Virus record (IMG/VR): IMGVR_UViG_3300025118_000053 | Coordinates: 1-38,239 of that record | Length of the DNA: 38,239 nt | Strand: one strand, 5' to 3' | Source of the DNA: a virus | In this document: positions 1-7,900 of the stretch, piece after piece | Layout of the letters: every line of letters starts with the position of its first letter | How positions within the stretch are numbered: the stretch's first letter is position 1 | Notes under the pieces: generated by a model | Told to the model about the DNA's origin: nothing | Seen by the model: only the letters and a program-made list of their open reading frames with translations | The model's database searches: none | Position numbers and translations under genes: made by a program

Positions 1-649
1 GCATAGAAGGATCCGTGCAACCATATACAAAAGGTATACAAGAATTGTTATCAGCATTTGCTAGTGGGTTATAATTAAACATTGTGCTATCTGTACATCC
101 GTAAACAAAAGGTATACAATTACCGTTATCTATATTTGCTAATGGATCGTAATTAAACATTGTAGCATCCATACAACCATATACGATGTCTACACAACTA
201 TTATCCTCCACGTTAGCTGTTGGATCATAATTAAAAGCATTTGGATCCATACAACCATATGTGACACCTATACAACTACCATCATCTGTATTTGCTAATG
301 GATCGTAATTAAGAGCTATTGAACTCATACATCCATATATTATAGATATACAAGTGTCAGCGGTGTTAGCGTTAGAGTTATAATTAAAAGCAAGTGGATT
401 CATGCATCCTAATATAATAGGAATACAACCACCATTATCTACATTTGCCGTTGAGTTATAATTGAAAGCAGTTGTATCTGTACAACCCCAAACAGCTTGT
501 GTCAAACAAGAACCATCATTTGTGTCAGCTACAAAACCTTGGGTGTAATATTCTAAATAAGCAGAGTTTGTACAACCAGGATTATAATAACACGTATCAG
601 CGGTATTAGCCGTGTCAACATAATTAAAAGCTGAGGCGTCCATACATCC
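1..649 (-). repeat. Tandem Cys-rich GC(T/M)D...DDGSC protein repeats, secreted protein copy
   Basis: Within the secreted MAM gene, eight near-consecutive repeats of about 26 residues follow residue 653, and a ninth is cut at the window edge. Each starts GC(T/M)D or GC(T/M)N, usually has FNY(N/D)P in the middle, and ends with an Asp/Asn-rich stretch before a Cys. Two Cys per repeat suggest an intra-repeat disulfide, and the acidic residues could bind calcium; both are inferences. Four more dispersed copies lie between 2062 and about 1040. Confidence 0.85.
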
Positions 650-2605
650 TTCTATAAAAGGTTCGCAGTAATTACCACAAGAAGGCAAAGCACTGTATGT
701 TGTCCAAAATGGAGAGGAGAATCCTTGTAATGCTCCTAGTCCGTTATTTGAAAATGGATTAGTTCCTTCCTCTAATAATACAACTCCATCTGCATTTGTT
801 AATTTAAATGAATTTTGAAATGTTTGAAACGCAGTTTGTATTGGGTCTGGGTTTTGCGCGTTAGGAATCTCAAAGTAATAAACCGTAACCGGTTTGTCTG
901 TTTCTAAGTTTAATGGAAATGATTGAGAATAAAAACCTGGACCCATTGTATACGTCCAAGTGTTAGCTCCCTGCATAACTCCTAAATATGAATTACCCCA
1001 TCCATCAGCAGCATCATCTTCTATTACTAAAGTATAATTACACGTTGGTACTATATCCATTACAGTCGCGTTAGGATTGTAATTAAACATGGTATCATCC
1101 ATACAACCATAAACATGTAAGTTAGCACATGAGCTATCATCAGCAGTTGCTAATGGATTAAATTCTTGGTATGTTGGATCTGTACAACCAGGTACTGGAG
1201 GTGGTCCCGCGCAAGCTATTCCGTTTTGTGGAGTTGAATAAGCTACGTTGCCAAAATTAACACCCATTGGATTTTGATTTGCGTCTACCCAAGTTCCTGA
1301 TGTAAGATATGTTATAGTATCGCCATTGCAATCATAGATAACTACTTCACCAGCTGAGCCGGGAGTTCCATTACCCATCATTCCATCACCGTATGTATCG
1401 TTTAATATAAACTCAAAACCTGCAGTAGCAGATACACAGAAAGCGTAAGTATATGTTACGCCTATATCATTATAAGTATATGTCCCTGTTGGAGTATTTA
1501 CACCAGCGCCTGAATTAGTGACCATAGTCCAAGAGGTTTCTTGTGGCCAATTATCTAATCTAATTGTCATTGAGATTTGGTGCTCTGTTGCAGGATCACA
1601 ACTTGTACCTCCACAACTACCATCATCTTGAGTAGCCCATGGATTATATGATGCCGCTGTAGAATCCATACATCCTGTAATACAAGGATTTGGAGTATGA
1701 AATATAGTATCTGAAAATGATCCATCCGCGTATTCTAATACAGCGTAATGTTGCAGTGACCAGTTAGGTGGCATTTGTCCATTTCCAACAGATACCGCGT
1801 GTCCTTGCCAACCATTTGTAGCTGGCCAGTTACCTGGGAAGAATACAGTCCAACCATTCTCATCACCAGCGTGAACAGTAACAACATCACAGTTCTGGGT
1901 TGTTGTATCACTCTCCCATTCGAATTGTATTGCCGCTTGATTTCCCCAACACATTTGATATGATTGAGAATTAAGAAAACCACCACAAGGTGGGTACGCA
2001 CAAGAACCATCATCAGCTACCGCGCTAGAATCGTAATTTAATGCTATTACATCCATGCAACCTACAGTAAAAGGATCACTAACTATTATATCGTCTATAC
2101 ATATATCACTAGTGTAAAGAGATCCAGTAGTACCTTTAAATTGTATTTTAAATGAATCTGTTGAGTTTATTGGGAAATAAGCAAAATGCCATTCGTTGCC
2201 CTGATCACCAGATATAGTTTGTAATAAAGTATAACCATTATTATCTAGCACTCCTATTTCTAGATCTCCCATTGTGCCACCATACATATGGTACCAGAAT
2301 GATAAAACTTTACCAGGCGTAGCTGATACATCAAATGTAGGCGTATATGTTATAAATGTTTTATTAGGATAATTAGGATTTGATGACTCAACATAGTAAT
2401 ATTTACCACTACCAGTGGTGTGATCTCCAGTTGGCCCAGTATTATAACTATAAGTTGACCCTTGCCAAAAAGCCCAATCACCATCGTCGTTTGGATCTTC
2501 TTCTAAAGGAATATTATTTTCAAAATCATTAGTCCAAGGGAAAGTGTTAACTTGTCCAAAGACAAAAACAGGTAGTAATAATAATAGTAATAATATTTTT
2601 TTCAT
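1..2605 (-). CDS. Secreted MAM-domain protein with Cys-rich repeats (3' end cut by window edge)
   Basis: The reading frame is open from ATG at 2605 to the left edge (868 codons visible, no stop). Residues 1-17 are a signal peptide (MKK, a run of leucines, then VFVFG) with Q18 at +1. Residues about 22-177 form a MAM domain: a GPTGDHTTGSGKYYYVESS block at 57-75, LSFWYHMYGG at 101-110, and CIDDI at 169-173. From residue 182 come copies of a Cys-rich repeat starting GC(T/M)D, with a central NYD/NYN and ending DDGSC. Two beta-sandwich-like domains interrupt them: about 340-468 (DNWPQETSW, later DTYGDGM) and about 520-590 (DDAADGWG), both of types seen in secreted Bacteroidota proteins. From residue 653 the repeats are in tandem. 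The ATG lies 1 nt after the nuclease stop, so it belongs to that operon. Export is well supported; function (adhesion, receptor masking, matrix binding) is unknown. The C-terminus outside the window would show whether a T9SS sorting domain is present. Confidence 0.85.
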   Translation of the reverse strand, partial: MKKILLLLLLLPVFVFGQVNTFPWTNDFENNIPLEEDPNDDGDWAFWQGSTYSYNTGPTGDHTTGSGKYYYVESSNPNYPNKTFITYTPTFDVSATPGKVLSFWYHMYGGTMGDLEIGVLDNNGYTLLQTISGDQGNEWHFAYFPINSTDSFKIQFKGTTGSLYTSDICIDDIIVSDPFTVGCMDVIALNYDSSAVADDGSCAYPPCGGFLNSQSYQMCWGNQAAIQFEWESDTTTQNCDVVTVHAGDENGWTVFFPGNWPATNGWQGHAVSVGNGQMPPNWSLQHYAVLEYADGSFSDTIFHTPNPCITGCMDSTAASYNPWATQDDGSCGGTSCDPATEHQISMTIRLDNWPQETSWTMVTNSGAGVNTPTGTYTYNDIGVTYTYAFCVSATAGFEFILNDTYGDGMMGNGTPGSAGEVVIYDCNGDTITYLTSGTWVDANQNPMGVNFGNVAYSTPQNGIACAGPPPVPGCTDPTYQEFNPLATADDSSCANLHVYGCMDDTMFNYNPNATVMDIVPTCNYTLVIEDDAADGWGNSYLGVMQGANTWTYTMGPGFYSQSFPLNLETDKPVTVYYFEIPNAQNPDPIQTAFQTFQNSFKLTNADGVVLLEEGTNPFSNNGLGALQGFSSPFWTTYSALPSCGNYCEPFIEGCMDASAFNYVDTANTADTCYYNPGCTNSAYLEYYTQGFVADTNDGSCLTQAVWGCTDTTAFNYNSTANVDNGGCIPIILGCMNPLAFNYNSNANTADTCISIIYGCMSSIALNYDPLANTDDGSCIGVTYGCMDPNAFNYDPTANVEDNSCVDIVYGCMDATMFNYDPLANIDNGNCIPFVYGCTDSTMFNYNPLANADNNSCIPFVYGCTDPSM

Positions 2606-2606
2606 G

Positions 2607-2975
2607 TTATCTTTTTCCGCCGTGATACTCTACAGCATGTCCTTCTTTAATTAATAATTCATTCACATTTTCCAGTGTTAAACACTCTTTTCCATCTAAC
2701 ATGTCTATATGTAATTCACCTAGACATCTCCCATATTTTCCAACCCCATGAGATTTTAACTGTATTTGATTAGCTCCTTCTAATATAGTCTTTAATCTTT
2801 CTTTAGCTGCTAACCCTCTGGCCTTTTCCTCTAAATCTCTTGTTCTTGATTCTGGAGTATTAATCCCCATAAATCTAATTCTTTTTTTAACAGACACATC
2901 AAAACCTAAATCTATAAAAGCATCAATGGTATCACCATCAACAACCCTGTCAAGCTTTATTTTATAAGTATACAT
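2607..2975 (-). CDS. Staphylococcal nuclease-like (thermonuclease, SNase) protein
   Basis: This 122-residue protein matches the SNase fold of Ca2+-dependent, sugar-nonspecific nucleases. Seen: VVDGDT at 11-16 (D15 aligns with the Ca2+ ligand D21 of staphylococcal nuclease), RFMGINTPE at 34-42 (R34 and E42 align with catalytic R35 and E43), and KYGRCLG at 80-86 (R83 aligns with R87). The position of Ca2+ ligand D40 is N39 here, a substitution that may weaken metal binding. There is no signal peptide, so it should act in the cytoplasm unless released by lysis. Its ATG shares one base with the stop of the upstream holin-like gene (TAATG), implying translational coupling. Likely roles are host DNA or RNA breakdown or clearing DNA at lysis; which one is not shown. 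Confidence 0.85.
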   Translation of the reverse strand: MYTYKIKLDRVVDGDTIDAFIDLGFDVSVKKRIRFMGINTPESRTRDLEEKARGLAAKERLKTILEGANQIQLKSHGVGKYGRCLGELHIDMLDGKECLTLENVNELLIKEGHAVEYHGGKR

Positions 2976-3193
2976 TATTTCTTTTTTACTTTTTCAAACG
3001 AGCTAATACCAAAACATCCTAGCGTTACCCATACAAACGAATTATATACAACTTCATTTATAATTAAGTCTTTATCTGCTAATACACTAGTTAACAAATC
3101 AGCAACAGCAAATAATACCATTACCACAAAAGATGCAAATCCAACTACATTCTTTTCGTTAATATCGTTTTTGTCTTTAAATAAACTCCACAT
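2975..3193 (-). CDS. Small two-helix membrane protein, holin-like
   Basis: This 72-residue protein has two hydrophobic segments, about 16-38 (VVGFASFVVMVLFAVADLL) and about 48-65 (VVYNSFVWVTLGCFGISS). It has a charged N-terminus (FKDKNDINEK) and a basic tail (EKVKKK). Size, two membrane spans and basic C-terminus fit class II holins. No sequence family is recognised with certainty. It starts 1 nt after the stop of the thioredoxin-like gene and overlaps the nuclease start by one base, inside a cassette of membrane and exported proteins. No endolysin is seen in the window, so the lysis assignment rests on topology only. Confidence 0.55.
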   Translation of the reverse strand: MWSLFKDKNDINEKNVVGFASFVVMVLFAVADLLTSVLADKDLIINEVVYNSFVWVTLGCFGISSFEKVKKK

Positions 3194-3194
3194 A

Positions 3195-3557
3195 TTAAAA
3201 ATCGCTCATTAATTGATTATCTATTTCTTCTTGTACCTCTTCTCTTGTTGCTACCATTTTAAAACTAAGATCAGCTTGAAACCTAGCAACTTCTTCTCCA
3301 TCTTTAAATATTATAATAGTAGGTATAACTGCTATTTTATGTTCTTTAGCATCATCAGCTTGTGTGCTTATATCTACATAAGATATGGTTTTACAATCTG
3401 TTAGTTTTCCTACCCAGACAACTTCATTTGCAGAATTCCACCCAGCATTAAACTGAGATACAGATATTTGGCTAAAAGCATTTCCAGACACTAGTAAACA
3501 AACCAGCACCAATAAATACATACTAAATATTTTCCAAGTAATATCTACTTTTTCCAT
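3195..3557 (-). CDS. Exported thioredoxin-fold protein lacking the CxxC motif
   Basis: This 120-residue protein starts with a signal peptide or anchor (hydrophobic 10-25, cleavage after A27-F-S29, Q30 at +1). The mature part looks like a thioredoxin fold. FNAGWNSAN at 36-44 aligns with the FxAxWCxxC active-site strand and helix, and IPT at 78-80 carries the cis-proline P79, followed by IIIFKDGEEVARF, the usual central strands. Both catalytic Cys positions are Asn (N41-S-A-N44). One Cys remains in the mature protein (C55). It should therefore not act as a thiol oxidoreductase but could be a binding or chaperone-like protein in the periplasm. It starts 1 nt after the 92-residue gene's stop. If uncleaved it would be tethered to the inner membrane. 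Confidence 0.7.
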   Translation of the reverse strand: MEKVDITWKIFSMYLLVLVCLLVSGNAFSQISVSQFNAGWNSANEVVWVGKLTDCKTISYVDISTQADDAKEHKIAVIPTIIIFKDGEEVARFQADLSFKMVATREEVQEEIDNQLMSDF

Positions 3558-3558
3558 T

Positions 3559-3837
3559 TTATTCGTAAAGTTTGTTTTCTATTTTCTCAATAGATTTTTT
3601 AATTTCTTTAACATCTTCTTGAGTAGTCATAATAGTTTGTCTAATCATTTGATCTTTCATGTCAAACTCCATACGCGTAACCTCTGGATCTGGTGGCGCT
3701 GGCAGAGTTGCAGCTTCAGCAATATCAGCTTGTAAAACAAACCACATGCTAATTACAGTAGCCATTGCAGCTCCAATACCTATAAGTGTTTTTATGCTTA
3801 CTTGAAAACCTGTGTCTTCGTTTAATTCTTTTGCCAT
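3559..3837 (-). CDS. Single-span membrane protein with coiled coil (spannin- or holin-like)
   Basis: Ninety-two residues: a short polar N-terminus, one hydrophobic helix at about 17-36 (TLIGIGAAMATVISMWFVLQ), a Pro-rich stretch (LPAPPDPE), then a charged heptad-like coiled coil from about 57 to 91. The N-in, coiled-coil-out layout resembles inner-membrane spannins (Rz type), but no outer-membrane lipoprotein partner with a lipobox is seen nearby. A holin role is the alternative. The gene starts 1 nt after the stop of the outer-membrane barrel gene and heads the run of small membrane proteins. Membrane topology is a fair reading; the function is inferred. Confidence 0.55.
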   Translation of the reverse strand: MAKELNEDTGFQVSIKTLIGIGAAMATVISMWFVLQADIAEAATLPAPPDPEVTRMEFDMKDQMIRQTIMTTQEDVKEIKKSIEKIENKLYE

Positions 3838-3838
3838 T

Positions 3839-4918
3839 CTAAAATATAGTGTAATTCATTCCTAATTTAAAGTCGTACCATTCTCTATTCCAGTACTTGT
3901 TATATTTTCCTTCTATAAAATATCCTAAGTTTTTATTTTGCTTTATACCGTATATTAATCCCGCGGAGTAGTCATACCATTGGCCATCAACATAATTGTG
4001 ATATGAAAACTCACTACCATCATCATAATGATAAGGCATTAAACTTGCCCAAGCATGTGTCCAAGTTTTCTTAGTATATTTATAATAATCAAAACCTACA
4101 ACAAAAGAATGTTGTATTGTTTTCTTTAATTCGTTTCTTTTTCTTTCAGTATAATCTGCCAGTACTTGTGGTACAACTAACGCTTCCCATACCTCAGCAC
4201 TAGTAGCAACTAGTTCGCCAGCAGGGCTATAGTATTCGTTGCTATACACATCAACTTCATATCCCTCTTCCAAAGCCAAGTAAGTATAGTGAATATTATT
4301 ATTGTTTAACATCCATTCGTCCAGCGCATTATAGCCATATGGCTCTGCTAGTCTATGTGTTAGCCCAATATTCCATGATAGATTTCTACCTTTACGATGT
4401 CTATATCTCTCTGAGGCTTCAAAGTATTTGATATCCGCAAAACCATCCTCTAAGTATTCAAGTTTTAAAGCAAAGAAATTAATACATAATTCATCTGGGC
4501 AACCATCATCAGAACTGAATCTAATAAAGTGGTGTTGATCCATATAGTCTACACCTTCTTGTCTTTTGTAGTTTACCTCAAATAAGTATTCAACTCCTTT
4601 TACTTTACCTACAGTGGCCGCATCACTATAATTAGATTCCGTACCATCGTAGAAACTTTTGCCTTTGGTTTCATAACCAAATCTAGCAATTTTACGTAAA
4701 CCTATGGTAAAATTATAATCATAAGGAGTTGAAATAGTCTGTGTAGATAATCCGTTATTTACAGAAAATACATCAACATCAGACAGAGACGTTCCACCGT
4801 TTACAGCGGCATAGAACGTAGAGAACTTTAACAAGTCCTTAACCTCTTCTTTTCCAAACGTTTGAGCTACTGTTATATTAGATATAAGTAGTAGCAGTAT
4901 TATTAGTCTTTTCACCAT
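3839..4918 (-). CDS. Predicted outer-membrane beta-barrel protein with signal peptide
   Basis: This 359-residue protein has a clear signal peptide (MVKR, Leu/Ile run, then ITVA with Q19 at +1). The rest is rich in alternating aromatic/polar strands, for example YLFEVNYKRQ, HHFIRFSS, NLSWNIGLTHR, HSFVVGFDYYKY and KNLGYFIEGKYNKYW. It ends in FKLGMNYTIF, a C-terminal Phe strand like the beta-signal recognised by BAM. A Cys pair (GCPDELC) may form a loop disulfide. I read it as an outer-membrane barrel; no enzyme motif is visible. It starts 30 nt after the giant polyvalent gene and leads the exported-protein cassette. Possible roles are changing host surface properties, blocking superinfection, or aiding release. 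Function is unknown. Confidence 0.65.
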   Translation of the reverse strand: MVKRLIILLLLISNITVAQTFGKEEVKDLLKFSTFYAAVNGGTSLSDVDVFSVNNGLSTQTISTPYDYNFTIGLRKIARFGYETKGKSFYDGTESNYSDAATVGKVKGVEYLFEVNYKRQEGVDYMDQHHFIRFSSDDGCPDELCINFFALKLEYLEDGFADIKYFEASERYRHRKGRNLSWNIGLTHRLAEPYGYNALDEWMLNNNNIHYTYLALEEGYEVDVYSNEYYSPAGELVATSAEVWEALVVPQVLADYTERKRNELKKTIQHSFVVGFDYYKYTKKTWTHAWASLMPYHYDDGSEFSYHNYVDGQWYDYSAGLIYGIKQNKNLGYFIEGKYNKYWNREWYDFKLGMNYTIF

Positions 4919-4948
4919 CTTTATATTATCACTTATTTTTTGAATTGT

Positions 4949-7900
4949 TTAATTATTCTTTAAAAGAAACCTTTTATATCTAGCATCTATAATTTCACTA
5001 TCAGTTTTTTTCCTTGATTTTTTCTTTTTCTTTTTCTCAGTTTCAATACCAACACTATAAGGCGTCCAACCAGCTCCCATTAAAAACCTTTGCCATGTTT
5101 CATACTGGTCGCTCAAAGCGTGGCTCATATTAAATATGTTTTGGTATGGGGAATAAACAGGCGCGTTAGTAGTTGCTTGTACTGTCATTAATGAAGCTTC
5201 TAAAGATGGATTACCTAATTTAAATTTAAACCCTTCGCCTGTTTTATCCCATTTAAGTCTATCACCAGCTCTATCTAACATACCAAACTTAGAACCAATT
5301 GGTGGTGATATATTTAATAAATCTTCAGCAACCTCGCTGTAATCAGCAGTGTAACCCTTTGCGGATTGTTTAAAATATTCTTGTGTAGCATTTTTAAATG
5401 CCGATATAGTTGCTCCTGGTATACCAAAACCTCTCAACATAGAGTCGGTCGTTGTGTTTAACGCCATTGACTTTGTATTAGCTATTCTTTCTTCAGACAC
5501 ATCGTCATCATTCAATAACATGGCAAACAACGCTGATTGCAATCCAGCGAATACAGCTACTTGAGCCCCCATATAATAAGATATCTTACCTACTTTTTCC
5601 GTTGCCTCAATAGCATTTTTATATCTACCTTTAGATAAGTCAAGTATCTCTTTTACACCAAGCCTGTTCATTTGCATTGGAGTGTTAGCAAATGGTAATA
5701 AAAATCTACCTATTAACGATGTTTGTTCTTTAGATAATAAATCCGCTCTTGATGACTGCTGTGTTCTTTCTGCTATTACTTGAAAATCTAACCAAGCTTG
5801 TTTTTCAGCTTCCTTAGTTTTCATACCTTGTTTTTCGTACATTTTAATTCTATTTCTATAGAACGTAGCACCACCAAGTGATATTGCAAAACTATCTGCA
5901 AATTTAGTTGGTAAGTAACCAGCCTTAAGGACTTTAGCAATCATTCCTTGTATAGGATTTTTTGAAGAAGCGGCCGCAGAAGCAAGCTCAGCTTCAGTTA
6001 CGTTTATAGCCAAACCATCTCTTCTTTGCTTTAGCATATCAGAGTTCATTATAAACTTAAAATCCTTAGCAAACTGTTTTACGTTACCCATTGCTCTAGC
6101 AGCTGCAATAGGATTGTTCTCTCTCATATTTAAGAAGTTAACAGTAGATATAGTTTGTAGCGCGGCTGATCTAGTATTAAAATTCATAATAGTACCAATA
6201 CCTCCATTTAGATAGTTCATCATAGCAGCACTACCTCTATCTAATTTTAAAGATCTAGTTCTACCAGTTTCCATACGATCAAACATATCTTCAATATTCT
6301 CTCTCCATCGAGTACCTAACTTAGACTCCATCTTGTTTAGGTTCTCTTCGGTAAATATTTCGTTTTTTCTATCTATCCACTCTTGAAGATATTGTTTTCT
6401 ACTAACACCTCTATTTATATTAGTAACTTCTCCAGCCATTGTTTCTGCCCACCAGTTTTGCCCTGGTTCTTTTAATCCTTTTTCTTGCTTTGTTATTCTA
6501 GCAAATTGTTCTGCGTAAGCCTGTAGTTTTGGATTGTTTTGAATATGCTCAACTAATTTAGTCTCTGTTGATTTTGCTAAATCTGGAATTTTATAACCAG
6601 CTTTATTCCAAAGATAAACTCGCATTGCCATATCGTTCGTAAATGTAGTTCCTTCAACTTCTTTTGAAATTTCTTTAACTACATCTTTATTCTGCTTACG
6701 AAGGTTTAAATAATCGTTTTTAGCAGATTGTCTAGCTGTATTATAGTCTCTTATGCCTCTTTCAAATGGCATTACAAACTCTTCTTTAAACCATTTTTTA
6801 TTTTCAATACCTTTCTTACCCTTACCGTATAAAGGCTCTATAAGGAGCTCTAAATCAGCAGCGCTATCTCGCATAAATATTCTTCTACGCTTGATATCTT
6901 TACCTCTAACTTTAGCCTCTGCTTTTGAGAATACTTTTTCAGAACCTATATCTAAAGAGTGCTCCATTATTTTATTAATATCAACGTCTAGTTTTGTGCT
7001 AGCTAAAGCTTGTTGCACTTTAGATTTTATATCTAGTTGACTTAAAACATCTTTAACAGCTTTAACATTGGGCAAAGCATCGTCAACAAAATACATATCA
7101 TTGTATCCTTCCGAAAACTTCTTTAACATCCACATTGCTTTTGCTTCTCCAGTACTATTACCTAAACCAGTAATATTTTTCAAAGGTATATTTACACCTT
7201 GTGTTTTTAACCACTCATGTATTGCTGGGGCGCTTTCTTTAGCTCTAGCTGTTAGTATAAACACGTTATCTGGGCCATACTTCTTGATTTGATTTTTCAT
7301 CTTCTGCATTAATGGTCCTGGTTTTCCTTTTGTAACCTTATTAAAATCAGAGAAATCCATTTTCCAACCTTCTTTAATCATTTTATCTCCAACAAAAGGC
7401 CATTTATCAGATGCTATCTTTTTAGTTTTACCACCTTTAGTAGCGATAACAAAGTTTTCACTAACACCAACCGTTTCATCAAAATCAAATACGCTTGCGC
7501 CTCTTGCTTTTTTATTTCTTTTTCTACCTAGTTCTACAGCCTTATCACCTATTCTCATACTAGCTAAAACTTCAGATGGTTTAGCGTTTTTAACTATAGG
7601 TAAACCCCCTTGTTTTGCTATTTTTAAGTTTTGTTTTTCAACTAACTTTTGTTGTTTAAGTATTTTTTGAAGATTTTTAGGACCAAATATTTCTTTACCA
7701 GCTCTCTCCATTATAACTTCATATAGATTCTTCTTAATATTAGGATCTGTAGATTTAAAATCCATTAAAACCTCTGGGTGTAATAAAGCCATTCTATATA
7801 AACCAGCACTATTAAGTTTTCCACCAGAAAAATCAATAACATCTAGCATTGTTTTTGGAGCAGTTAACCCAATGAAATCAGAAGCTATATCTTTATTTAC

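Noticed and set aside
1-2062. CRISPR-like periodic DNA repeats
   Set aside because: The period is protein-coding, in frame, with diverged DNA copies and no identical repeats with unique spacers.
3495-3500. Lipobox at C20 of the thioredoxin-like protein
   Set aside because: The residues before Cys (LVLV) do not fit a lipobox and the hydrophobic stretch runs on past it to an AFS|Q site.
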